Made by a program: the position numbers and the translations under genes. A stretch of 64,000 nucleotides of DNA from Streptococcus sp. D7B5 (lineage in GTDB: Bacteria > Bacillota > Bacilli > Lactobacillales > Streptococcaceae): assembly GCF_029691405.1 (NCBI RefSeq), contig NZ_CP121467.1, forward strand, positions 124,001 through 188,000, read 5' to 3'. Under the pieces are notes generated by a model. It did not search any database, was not told where the DNA came from, and saw only the letters and a program-made list of their open reading frames with translations. This document shows, piece after piece, positions 17,419 through 28,000 of this stretch (positions are counted from its first letter, which is position 1; every line of letters begins with the position of its first letter).

Positions 17419-18102
17419 ATGAATTTTTCTTTTTTACCAAAGTATTTACCATATTTTAACTATGGTGCTCTGATTACCGTATTGATTTCTATCCTTGTTG
17501 TCTGCTTAGGGACCATTATAGGTGTGTTACTGGCCTTTGCCCAACGTTCACGCTTTAAACCGCTCGTTTGGTTTGCAAATGTGTATGTTTGGATCTTCCG
17601 TGGGACGCCGATGATGGTTCAAATAATGATTGCCTTTGCTCTTATGCATATCAATGCTCCGACTATCCAAGTGGGAATTTTAGGAGTTGATCTTTCTCGT
17701 TTGATTCCTGGTATTCTGATTATTTCTATGAATAGTGGAGCTTACGTTTCAGAAACTGTTCGTGCTGGGATCAATGCGGTTCCTAAAGGGCAGTTAGAGG
17801 CCGCATATTCTTTAGGTATTCGTCCGAAAAATGCCATGCGTTATGTCATTTTGCCACAAGCTATCAAAAATATTCTTCCAGCTCTGGGAAATGAATTTAT
17901 CACCATTATCAAGGATAGTTCCCTCTTGTCTGCGATTGGGGTTATGGAGTTGTGGAATGGTGCAACGACAGTAGCAACAACAACTTATTTACCGCTGACT
18001 CCTCTTTTATTTGCAGCCTTTTACTATTTGATTATGACCTCTGTTTTGACAGTGGCGTTGAAAGCATTTGAAAAACATATTGGACAAGGAGACAAGAAAT
18101 AA
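17419..18102 (+). CDS. Amino-acid ABC transporter permease (GlnP/HisM family)
   Basis: 227 residues from ATG 17419 ([16 protein letters not shown]); a TTG two codons upstream is an alternative. Five hydrophobic segments, with the EAA loop [20 protein letters not shown] at about residues 130-150 that docks to the ATPase. It imports polar amino acids with GlnQ-like ATPase encoded next. No substrate-binding protein is fused or adjacent, so one must be encoded elsewhere. Confidence 0.88.
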   Translation: MNFSFLPKYLPYFNYGALITVLISILVVCLGTIIGVLLAFAQRSRFKPLVWFANVYVWIFRGTPMMVQIMIAFALMHINAPTIQVGILGVDLSRLIPGILIISMNSGAYVSETVRAGINAVPKGQLEAAYSLGIRPKNAMRYVILPQAIKNILPALGNEFITIIKDSSLLSAIGVMELWNGATTVATTTYLPLTPLLFAAFYYLIMTSVLTVALKAFEKHIGQGDKK

Positions 18103-18836
18103 TGACAGAAACCTTGATTAAAATTGAAGAACTACATAAGTCTTTTGGGAAAAATGAAGTTTTAAAAGGCATCAATCTTGAGATTAAACGTGGAGAAGTT
18201 GTGGTCATTATCGGTCCGTCAGGTAGCGGGAAATCAACTCTCCTTCGTTCGATGAATCTCCTTGAAGAAGCAAGTAAAGGCAAGGTTATCTTTGAAGGAG
18301 TTGATATCACAGATAAGAAAAATGATCTTTTTGCTATGCGTGAAAAGATGGGTATGGTATTCCAACAATTCAACCTCTTTCCCAATATGACAGTGATGGA
18401 AAATATCACTTTGTCACCAATTAAAACCAAAGGTGAAAGCAAGGAAGTTGCGGAGAAAAGAGCACAGGAACTGTTAGAAAAAGTTGGCTTGCCAGATAAG
18501 GCGACGGCTTATCCTCAGAGTTTATCAGGTGGTCAGCAACAACGGATTGCCATTGCACGTGGACTTGCTATGGAACCAGATGTTTTGCTTTTTGATGAGC
18601 CGACTTCAGCCCTAGATCCTGAGATGGTTGGAGAAGTTCTAGCTGTTATGCAAGACCTTGCCAAGTCAGGGATGACTATGGTGATTGTGACTCATGAAAT
18701 GGGCTTTGCGCGTGAGGTAGCAGACCGTGTTATCTTTATGGCGGATGGGGTTGTTGTCGAAGATGGAACACCAGAGGAGATTTTCGATCAAACAAAAGAA
18801 CAACGGACCAAGGAATTTTTGAGTAAGGTTTTGTAA
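18102..18836 (+). CDS. glnQ: Amino-acid ABC transporter ATPase (GlnQ-type)
   Basis: 244 residues with Walker [10 protein letters not shown]-loop [11 protein letters not shown], signature LSGGQQQR and Walker [16 protein letters not shown]. It powers the permease encoded immediately upstream; the two genes overlap by one base (TAATG). The exact amino acid cannot be told from the ATPase. Confidence 0.9.
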   Translation: MTETLIKIEELHKSFGKNEVLKGINLEIKRGEVVVIIGPSGSGKSTLLRSMNLLEEASKGKVIFEGVDITDKKNDLFAMREKMGMVFQQFNLFPNMTVMENITLSPIKTKGESKEVAEKRAQELLEKVGLPDKATAYPQSLSGGQQQRIAIARGLAMEPDVLLFDEPTSALDPEMVGEVLAVMQDLAKSGMTMVIVTHEMGFAREVADRVIFMADGVVVEDGTPEEIFDQTKEQRTKEFLSKVL

Positions 18837-18869
18837 GACCTCATTTTTAGAAGAAATGGAGTAGGTATC

Positions 18870-19190
18870 ATGGCTTCCAGTAAAGAATATTTAAACTTTA
18901 TTCTCGAACAGCTATCAGAGCTAGAGGAGATGAGTTATCGTCCAATGATGGGAGAGTATATCCTTTATTATCGTGGGAAGATTATTGGGGGAATCTATGA
19001 TAATCGTTTGTTACTGAAGCCTGTGAAGCTGGTCAGGGATCAACTGGGACAGACTAGGCTTGAACGTCCTTATGAAGGAGCTAAGGAGATGATTTTGATA
19101 GAAGACATTGAAGATAAATCATTTCTAATGAGATTAATCAAGGAGATGTATGAAGTCTTACCGGCTCCAAAAGTCAAAAAGAAAGCATGA
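18870..19190 (+). CDS. TfoX N-terminal-domain protein
   Basis: 106 residues. The core RPMMGEYILYYRGKIIGGIY matches the TfoX/Sxy N-terminal domain, here as a stand-alone protein with a basic tail (PAPKVKKKA). Sxy/TfoX controls competence in Gammaproteobacteria; the streptococcal versions have no established role. A weak hairpin (AAAGC/GCTTT, 19218-19236) may end the glnPQ transcript. Confidence 0.8.
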   Translation: MASSKEYLNFILEQLSELEEMSYRPMMGEYILYYRGKIIGGIYDNRLLLKPVKLVRDQLGQTRLERPYEGAKEMILIEDIEDKSFLMRLIKEMYEVLPAPKVKKKA

Positions 19191-19338
19191 CAGATTCACC
19201 TAGTATAAATAGGCATAAAAGCTCGACAAGGGCTTTTTCTTATAGTTTCAGACTATAGGGTCCATTAGGCAAGAAGTGTTAGAATGGCGAGTTATTTTTT
19301 GATATAATAGAGGATATTTGATAGAAAAGAGAAGAGAT

Positions 19339-20196
19339 ATGGCACAGATTATTGATGGGAAGGCTCTTGCAGCTAAGTTACAAGGACAGTTGGCTGAGAA
19401 GACGGCTAAACTAAAAGAAGAAACAGGTTTAGTTCCAGGCTTGGTGGTGATTTTGGTGGGGGACAATCCTGCTAGTCAAGTCTACGTTCGCAACAAGGAA
19501 CGTTCAGCTCTTGCTGCTGGCTTCCGTAGTGAAGTAAAGCGAGTTCCAGAGACTATTACCCAAGCGGAATTGTTAGACTTGATTGCCAAATACAATCAAG
19601 ATCCAGCTTGGCATGGGATTTTGGTTCAATTACCTTTGCCAAAACATATTGACGAAGAGGCAGTTTTATTAGCCATTGACCCCGAAAAAGACGTGGATGG
19701 TTTCCATCCCCTAAACATGGGTCGCCTCTGGTCTGGTCATCCAGTTATGATTCCTTCGACACCTGCAGGAATTATGGAAATGTTTCATGAATATGGGATT
19801 GAGCTAGAAGGTAAAAATGCGGTTGTCATCGGTCGTTCAAATATTGTTGGAAAACCGATGGCTCAGCTTCTTTTAGCCAAGAATGCGACTGTGACCTTGA
19901 CTCACTCACGCACCCATCATCTTGCTAAGGTTGCTGCTAAAGCAGATATTCTGGTGGTTGCTATCGGTCGCGCTAAGTTTGTGACTGCTGATTTTGTCAA
20001 ACCAGGAGCGGTTGTCATTGACGTTGGGATGAACCGAGATGAAAATGGCAAGCTTTGTGGAGATGTTGATTATGATGCTGTTGCACCACTTGCTAGTCAC
20101 ATCACACCTGTACCGGGTGGAGTTGGTCCTATGACGATTACCATGCTAATGGAGCAAACCTATCAGGCAGCGCTTCGAACACTAAACAAGGACTAG
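19339..20196 (+). CDS. folD: Methylenetetrahydrofolate dehydrogenase/cyclohydrolase
   Basis: 285 residues from ATG 19339 ([18 protein letters not shown]), the normal FolD length. It interconverts 5,10-methylene- and 10-formyl-tetrahydrofolate with NADP. Conserved parts include [10 protein letters not shown] (catalytic Lys), [32 protein letters not shown] and [12 protein letters not shown] -10 TATAAT is present about 35 bases upstream. A HAD gene follows after 4 bases. Confidence 0.96.
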   Translation: MAQIIDGKALAAKLQGQLAEKTAKLKEETGLVPGLVVILVGDNPASQVYVRNKERSALAAGFRSEVKRVPETITQAELLDLIAKYNQDPAWHGILVQLPLPKHIDEEAVLLAIDPEKDVDGFHPLNMGRLWSGHPVMIPSTPAGIMEMFHEYGIELEGKNAVVIGRSNIVGKPMAQLLLAKNATVTLTHSRTHHLAKVAAKADILVVAIGRAKFVTADFVKPGAVVIDVGMNRDENGKLCGDVDYDAVAPLASHITPVPGGVGPMTITMLMEQTYQAALRTLNKD

Positions 20197-20200
20197 AAAG

Positions 20201-20974
20201 ATGAAATTCGTATTTGACCTGGATGGAACGCTATCTTTTGACTACATGACCATAGATGTGGAGATTCAGCAGGTTCTTTTAAAGGCTGAAGATTATGGGC
20301 ATGAGCTTGTATTTGCATCAGCTCGCTCTTATCGGGATTGTTTGGGCTTGTTAGGTCCCGAGCTCAGTCAGCGTTTGGTTATAGGTTTGAATGGTGGCGT
20401 AGCCTATTATCTGGGGAAAGCTATCTATGAAAGAAATCTCGATGCTGGAGTTTATCAGGCGCTAGTGGATTATTGCCAGACCTATAATCTCCCTTTCTTT
20501 GTAGATGATTGCTTTGACTATAGTGGTCAGATTGTAGAGAAGATTCCATTTTTCTCCAGTGTGGATCCCCTAAAGGTAGCTCGTCATCAGAAACTCGAGG
20601 ACTTGGGTACTCCGATTAAGGTAGTCGTTTATATGGGTGACCATGAGGATTTGCTTGATGATCTGCTTGGTCAGCTAGAAAGACTAGGACAGGCTCATCT
20701 GTCTTATCATGAGCATGAAAAGTGCCTTTATGTTAATCCCTTGGATACTCATAAGGCGACAACTGTTGAAAAGTTATGTGGGGAGAACTTCATCGCTTTT
20801 GGAAATGACCAAAACGATATTGAACTGTTTAAGACATCTCTTTATTCAGTTCAGATAGGCGATTTTGCTGGCCTTACTCCATATGCAGATGAAACGGTAG
20901 AGCAAAAAGGAGAACCTTCTCCAGCAGTGGCAGCTAAAATCTTACAGACTTTTGCGGAATTTAAGGGAAAATAG
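20201..20974 (+). CDS. Cof-type HAD hydrolase
   Basis: 257 residues. HAD motif I is FDLDGTLSFD at the N-terminus and motif IV is GNDQNDIELF near residue 208, with a large C2B cap between. Cof-type enzymes dephosphorylate sugar phosphates or cofactors such as FMN and PLP. It is probably co-transcribed with folD and ends at a terminator. Confidence 0.88.
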   Translation: MKFVFDLDGTLSFDYMTIDVEIQQVLLKAEDYGHELVFASARSYRDCLGLLGPELSQRLVIGLNGGVAYYLGKAIYERNLDAGVYQALVDYCQTYNLPFFVDDCFDYSGQIVEKIPFFSSVDPLKVARHQKLEDLGTPIKVVVYMGDHEDLLDDLLGQLERLGQAHLSYHEHEKCLYVNPLDTHKATTVEKLCGENFIAFGNDQNDIELFKTSLYSVQIGDFAGLTPYADETVEQKGEPSPAVAAKILQTFAEFKGK

Positions 20975-20977
20975 TGT

Positions 20978-21003
20978 AGAAGGAGGTTTGCCCCTCCTTT
21001 TGT
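20978..21003 (+). terminator. Terminator of the folD-HAD unit
   Basis: The stem GAAGGAGG / CCTCCTTTT with loop TTTGCC. The next -10 box (TATAAT 21006-21011) lies immediately beyond it. Confidence 0.75.
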
Positions 21004-21027
21004 AGTATAATGGAGTGAGGTGATTAG

Positions 21028-21849
21028 ATGATTTTAAAAATTTATAATGGAGAATATAGTTTGCAATGGGATGGAATATATCACTTAGCACTAATTGATT
21101 ATCCAAATATTCAAGAGTGGGAATTAGAAAAAATTGCTAAATTTATAGCTTACGAAAAACTTCATAAACGTCAAACAAGTATCGAGTGTACTGATTCTTG
21201 TTTAAAAAAAGAGATTTTAGATTACATCTGTCAGCATCCTTTTCTGCCACCATTTACCCCTACAGATAAAAGAGTAGCCTCGACTTATGATCTACATAAG
21301 AGGTTAGTGACTTCAGACTACTGTAGCCATACTACGACTATAGATGCAGCGATTTCTATTTTTAAAACAGGTCAGCTCTTATCTGCTGTGAAAGCCTTTG
21401 GTCGAGATGCTGAGGAGTTGGTTTTGGATAGTCGAAATGCTGCATCTGATCCGAAAGATTATTTTGACTATGTCATGTTAGGATGGTCAAATACAAGTTC
21501 TGGTTATCGATTGGCGATGGAGCGTTTATTAGGTCGAGCTCCTTCAGAGAAAGAATTACAAGATAAGTTTATTCCTGGAGTAAGTTTTCATTTTATCTAT
21601 ACAGATTTGATTAAAGTTCCTGGTTATATTTTTGATGGTTACCATGTTGCAAAAGTTAAGGACATGCTTAATTTATTAAGTGAGTTGTATATTTGCATTA
21701 TTCCAACTCATAATAAGAGCCGATTTGAAAATATTATTCCAAGTCGATTACTAGATAGGGTGCATTATCTTGACTATGCTGGAGAAGACTTAGAAGAGTG
21801 GACTAAGAAAGTCTATCAAGTTGTTTTAAAACAATCAGATAAAGGATAG
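21028..21849 (+). CDS. Uncharacterised protein, possibly ADP-ribosyltransferase-like
   Basis: 273 residues, soluble, no signal peptide. I do not recognise a firm family. The segment CSHTTTIDAAISIFKTGQLLSA (about residues 92-113, H95 and T96) has the spacing H-T...I...F..G.L.S seen around the NAD-binding His of DarT- and KptA-like ADP-ribosyltransferases. The link is weak. The last third (SELYICIIPTHNKSRFENIIP) has no catalytic motif I can name. AT content is higher than in folD. It has its own -10 box right after the upstream terminator. Confidence 0.6.
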   Translation: MILKIYNGEYSLQWDGIYHLALIDYPNIQEWELEKIAKFIAYEKLHKRQTSIECTDSCLKKEILDYICQHPFLPPFTPTDKRVASTYDLHKRLVTSDYCSHTTTIDAAISIFKTGQLLSAVKAFGRDAEELVLDSRNAASDPKDYFDYVMLGWSNTSSGYRLAMERLLGRAPSEKELQDKFIPGVSFHFIYTDLIKVPGYIFDGYHVAKVKDMLNLLSELYICIIPTHNKSRFENIIPSRLLDRVHYLDYAGEDLEEWTKKVYQVVLKQSDKG

Positions 21850-21851
21850 TT

Positions 21852-21894
21852 GAGGAAAAACGATGAAAGTGATTGCAATTTTAGGTGTATTTTG
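21852..21894 (+). pseudogene. Abortive start resembling the nnrD start
   Basis: GAGGAAAAACG followed by ATGAAAGTGATTG repeats almost exactly the RBS and first codons of nnrD at 29289-29314. Here the frame closes after ten codons (MKVIAILGVF). It fits a duplication made when the beta-galactosidase gene was inserted between this point and nnrD (inference). Confidence 0.5.
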
Positions 21895-21972
21895 ATATAT
21901 TTAATATATAAAATATATTATCGAACTTGGTACTTGTTTGTGTATTCAGAAGGAGGTTATTTTTTAAAATAA

Positions 21973-21986
21973 AGTAAACGCTTACT
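21973..21986 (+). promoter_or_regulatory. cre-like CcpA site before the beta-galactosidase
   Basis: AGTAAACGCTTACT matches the cre consensus TGWAARCGYTWNCW at 13 of 14 positions and lies within a larger inverted repeat (AAAGTAA/TTACTTT, 21971-21988). Catabolite repression of a glycosidase gene is expected. No confident -35/-10 pair was found nearby. Confidence 0.65.
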
Positions 21987-22016
21987 TTGTATCAAGAAAA
22001 AGAAATGAGGATTTTA

Positions 22017-25000
22017 ATGAACAAAAGACTTTTTGATAAACGTTGTCATTATAGCATTCGTAAATTTGCAATAGGTGCAGCATCTGTAATGATTGGGGCC
22101 AGTATATTTGGTATTTCAGCTGTACAAGCTGAGGAGGTGGCTTCATCCAATACTCAAACAGAAGAAACAACTGTTCATCAAGCTCAGCCTTTAGATAAGC
22201 TTCCCGATGATGTGGCAGCTGCAATCGCAAAGGCTGATGAGAATGGTGGGCGTGAGTTTGTAAAACCAAAAGCTGATTCGACAGAAGACAAAGTGACTAA
22301 GGATACGGAACCTACTAGACCTGCTAATGAGGGTAGTCATGAATTGGCTAGACCTAAAGTGGAAACTCCAAACAAAGAAGAAGGAAACAAAGCTGAGAAC
22401 AAACAGAAACCTGAAGAGACAAATCCAAAGCCTATTGAATCTGCAGCAACAGCTGGAACAGAACTGAAAGAGGATTCTAAAAAAACTTCCGGAAACGACC
22501 AGGTAAAAGCAGATACAGAGAGCAAACCTTCTTCTGAAAAAACGCAAGCGCTTTCTAAAGAGCCAAGTAAAGCGGATGTTGAAAAAGAGAAGCAGCTATT
22601 ATCGGAGCGAAAACAAGATTTTAATAAAGATTGGTATTTTAAACTAAATGCCCAAGGAGATTTTTCAAAAAAAGATGTGGATGTTCATGATTGGTCTAAA
22701 TTGAATCTTCCTCATGATTGGAGTATTTATTTTGACTTCGATCACAAGTCTCCCGCACGTAATGAAGGTGGCCAGTTAAATGGTGGAACAGCTTGGTATC
22801 GTAAGACTTTCACATTAAATGAAGCAGACAAGAATAAGGATGTTCGTATCAATTTTGATGGGGTTTACATGGATTCAAAGGTCTATGTAAATGGTAAATT
22901 TGTAGGACATTATCCAAGTGGCTATAATCATTTTTCATATGATATTACAGAATTTTTAAACAAGGATGGTAGTGAAAATTCAATTACTGTTCAAGTGACC
23001 AATAAGCAACCAAGCAGTCGTTGGTATTCAGGAAGTGGGATTTATCGTGATGTAACCCTTAGTTATCGTGATAAAGTCCATGTTGCCGAAAATGGTAATC
23101 ATATCACTACTCCAAAACTTGCTGAGCAAAAAGAAGGGAATGTTGAAACACAGGTTCAAAGTAAGATTAAAAATACGGATAAGAAGGCTGCTAAAGTCTT
23201 TGTGGAACAACAAATTTTTACTAAGGAAGGTAAGGTTGTTTCAGAATTAGTGCGCTCTGAAACGAAGAATTTAGCAGAAAATGAAGTTGCAGATTTCAGA
23301 CAAACAATCCTAGTTAATAAACCAACTCTTTGGACGACAAAAAGTTATCATCCTCAACTGTATGTGCTGAAAACAAAGGTTTATAAAGAAGGTCAACTAG
23401 TTGATGTAACAGAAGATACATTTGGTTACCGCTATTTCAATTGGACTGCTAAGGATGGTTTCTCTTTGAATGGTGAACGCATGAAATTCCATGGAGTAAG
23501 TATTCACCATGACAATGGAGCCTTGGGTGCAGAAGAGAATTATAAGGCTACTTATCGTAAATTAAAACTCTTGAAAGATATGGGGGTTAACTCTATTCGA
23601 ACAACCCACAATCCAGCTAGCCCTCAGTTGCTTGATGCTGCGGCTAGCTTAGGTCTTTTGGTTCAAGAGGAAGCTTTTGATACTTGGTATGGTGGCAAGA
23701 AGACTTACGACTATGGACGGTTCTTTGATCAAGATGCAACCCATCCTGAAGCTAAAAAGGGTGAGAAGTGGTCTGATTTTGATCTTAGAACAATGGTAGA
23801 ACGTGATAAGAACAACCCGTCTATCGTCATGTGGTCTCTTGGAAATGAGGTAGAAGAGGCAAATGGTAGTCCTCGTTCTATCGAAACTGCTAAGCGTCTG
23901 AAGGCAGTTATCAAAGCGATTGATACTGAACGTTATGTCACCATGGGTGAAAACAAATTTAGTCGTGCAGCGACAGGTGATTTCTTGAAACTTGCAGAAA
24001 TCATGGATGCTGTGGGGATGAACTATGGTGAACGTTTTTATGATGCGGTTCGTAGTGCTCATCCAGACTGGCTCATTTATGGTTCTGAAACTTCTTCAGC
24101 TACTAGAACGCGTGATTCTTATTACAATCCTGCTCAAATCCTTGGACATGATAACCGTCCAAATCGTCACTATGAACAATCTGACTATGGTAATGACCGT
24201 GTTGGATGGGGAAGAACAGCTACTGAATCATGGACTTTTGACCGTGATCGTGCTGGCTATGCTGGACAATTTATCTGGACAGGAATTGACTACATCGGTG
24301 AACCAACTCCATGGCATAATCAAGATAATACACCTGTAAAAAGTTCTTACTTTGGTATCATCGATACGGCTGGTTTACCGAAGAATGATTTTTACCTTTA
24401 CCGTAGTGTATGGTATAGTGCTAAAGAAAAGCCAACTGTTCGCATTTTACCACATTGGAACTGGACTGAAGAGACCCTTAAGGATCGTAAGATGCTGGTT
24501 GATGGAAAGGTTCCGGTTCGTACCTTCTCAAATGCTGCAAGCGTCGAATTGTTCTTAAATGGAGAGTCGCTTGGTAAAAAGGAATTTACTAAGAAAAGGA
24601 CAGAAGATGGACGTCCATATCATGAGGGAGCTAAACCAAGTGAATTGTATCTTGAGTGGCTTGTGAAATACCAACCAGGCACACTGACTGCGATTGCTCG
24701 AGATGAAAATGGCAACGAAATTGCGCGTGATAGTGTGACAACTGCTGGGGAGCCAGCAAGAGTTCGTCTGACTAAAGAAGAGCATGTTATCACTGCAGAT
24801 GGAAAGGACCTATCCTACATCCATTATGAAATTGTTGATGGCGATGGTAATGTGGTTCCTACAGCTAACAATCTTGTTCATTTCAATCTTCATGGTCAGG
24901 GACAAATCGTTGGTGTAGATAATGGAGAACAAGCTAGTCGTGAACGCTACAAAGCTCAAGCAGATGGAACATGGCAAAGACGTGCTTTCAATGGTAAAGG

Positions 25001-28000
25001 GGTTGTCATTGTAAAATCAACAGAAAAAGAAGGTAAATTTACTCTTTATGCAGATTCTGCTGGTTTAACTTCTGATAGCGCAACGGTCGCAACTGTGTCT
25101 GGTAAGAAAGAAAACCGTCACTTTGTAGCCTTTGCTCCTGTAAAAGCAACAACTGATGTGACTAAAAATCCTGAATTGCCTCAAACAGTAACAGCTATTT
25201 ATAGCGACGGTAGTGTTGAGGAAAAGACTGTAACATGGGACGTGCCAGCTGACTTGCTTACAAGCGCAGGTGAGAAAAAAGTATCTGGACGTGTAGAAGG
25301 TTTGGAAACCAAAGCTGAGGCACTTGTAAAAGTGATTGCTTTAGATAGATGGTTACCAAAAGTTGTTACAGTACCAGTTGGTACAACTGCAGCTGATTTG
25401 GATAAAACGGTCACAGCTGTTCTGACAGATGGTAGTTTGATTGATACAGATGTTGTTTCTTGGATTTTGAAAGATCCTGCTGCTTTAACCAAGGAAGGAG
25501 GACGTACGGAGGCTACTGGTAAATTGGTAGATGACGACCGTGAAGTAACTGCAACCTTTATCGCAAGTAGTAAGGAAACAACAAGTAGCATTACAGGACT
25601 TACTGTTGGGGATAAAGCTCTGGAAAACTTCGAGTCTGGCAAGACTTATTACCGTGTATCCCTTCCTTACACTGGAACAATTCCAAGTGTTGGAGCTCAG
25701 ACTACCGGATATCAAGTAACTGTTCAGCAAGCTTCTGCTGATAATGGTTATCAGGCTTCGGTCTTCTTGAACGACCAAAAGGGTGACTTGGTTCAAACTT
25801 ACTTAATTCAGTTTGTGAAGGAAGCTCCTGCCTTGAAACGTTTGGAAGTAGTTGTAGAAGGAAAAGAAACTGCTACAGAAGATCAAGTCTTAACTTATCG
25901 TGTCATTGGTAGTTATGAGGATGGTTCACAAACAGAATTTTCAGCATCAGATATTCACTTAGAAGCTAAGGCATCTGATGGTGGGTATCTTGAGGTGAAT
26001 GGTCAGAACCTATTGCTCTATACTAAGGGAAGAGTGACTTTGAAACCTCGAATCGATAATCAAACAGAGAAAACAGAATCTGTAACTACTGAAGTGGTGA
26101 TTAAAGAAAATAAAGTCAGCAAGAAGATTGTGAAACTTCATCCTGTATCTGTTTCTACAGATATTAATCAGCAACCGAATCTACCTAAAGAAGTTGGAGC
26201 AGAATTTGATAAGGGCTTGCCACGCAAAGTATCTGTAACTTGGGACAAGGTGGATGAAAAAGAATTGGGGCATTATCATAGCTTTACACTTAAAGGACAT
26301 GTAGAAGGCACAGACATTGAAGCTCAAGCAACGGTGACAGTTGAAGGTTTACAAGTTGCAGAGGAAATCAGCCTTACTCTTCCTAAGGGTGAGACAGTTC
26401 AATTGCCAGCCAATGTGCGTGCTTACCATTCTAACGGAACAACTATCTACAAAGATGTAGTTTGGGATCAGGTTCCAGCCAACTTTAGTCAAACTGAAGG
26501 AGTCTATGAAATCAATGGTCGCTTAGTAGGTAGCAATCTGACCACTAAAGCTCATGTTCGAGTGTCTAGTCAAGTTGTTGCTGGAAATAATATCTCTAAA
26601 CAATGGACAGGTTCGCAATTGCCAGCTGCCATTGTATCCAATACAGGAGGAGATGACTCAGCTAATACCTTGAACGACCTGACTGTGTCAAGAACGCCAA
26701 CAGACGCTAAAAATAGATGGACTACTTGGAGAACAAATACTGATAATGACTGGGCTTCTATCTTGTTTGGTAATTCAGGAGATTTGACGAAACGTTTTGT
26801 CAACAATTTATCAGTTGATTTCTATACTGATGGAGCAATTGGTCTTCCAAAAGAATATGTAGTTGAATATTATGTAGGTAAAGAAATTCCAGATTTACCA
26901 AGTGATGTCAGCAATGCTCAGCGTGATAGCAATCATCCATTTAATAATCCAGAAAATTGGAAAGCAGTTGAGAACTTGCATGCTCCAGGTCAGCTATCTG
27001 CAACTCAAACAAATCACTTCACATTTGACAAGGTAGAAACTTATGCTGTTCGTATTCGTATGAAGAAGGCTGATGGAACATCAGGTGTTGGTCTGACAGA
27101 GCTAACTGTCCTTGGAAATAAGGTAGTAAGCTCTACAAGTTCAGAGATTTCTATCAAGGTAGATGGCAAGGAACTTGAACACTTTAATCCATCTAAGACT
27201 GATTACTATATTCCTCAATCTAGCAAACAAATCACTGCAACAGCTAGCAATAATGGTTTGGTAACAGTTGTGCCTGCAACTAGTCCAAAAGGTGCAACAC
27301 GTCTCATCTTAAAAGCAGAAGATGGTACGGTATTGAAAGAATATCGAATCTTCCGCAATGATGAGAGAGAAACTAGTCAACCGCTTGCTGCAGAAAATGG
27401 TGCTAAAATCTTGAATGTTGGAGACAATCTTCAACTTCCTTCAGAGGTAGGCGTTTATTACCCAACTTCAACTACTTGGACTACAGAAAAACTTGCAGTG
27501 AAGTGGGATGCTATTCCTGAACATGCGACAGAGCATGAGGGAACATTTGAAGTTACCGGTCATGTCATTGGTACAAATCTAACCACTAAAATGCAGGTGA
27601 CAGTTGTTTCTAAAGGCAATCAAGTCATTTCAGAAAATCCAAACAACAATGAAACGGATTCTAAAGCCTTTGCTTCGACAACGAACGATACACAAGCAGC
27701 TTCACATGATAGAATTTTCTATATCAATGATGGAAAATACAATGAAGATGGACGTTGGACAAACTGGTCTCGTACTCCGAAAAATCAAGAAACTTCTGTT
27801 GGATTACTCTTTAAGAAGGATGGAAAAATTACTTCTCAATCTATTGGAAAAGTAGCCATTCAGTTCTTTAAAGATAGTGGCACAGATGCTCCAGAGAAAA
27901 TGGTTCTAGAAAGATATATTGGTCCTGCCTTTACAGAACCAAGTACGATTTCTCGTTATGAAGAAAATGCTGACCATCCATTCAACAAGGCAGAAAATTG

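Noticed and set aside
22191-22547. Long minus-strand frame within the beta-galactosidase
   Set aside because: It is a shadow of the Lys/Glu-rich coding strand, rich in Phe, Ser and Leu, with no RBS or promoter.
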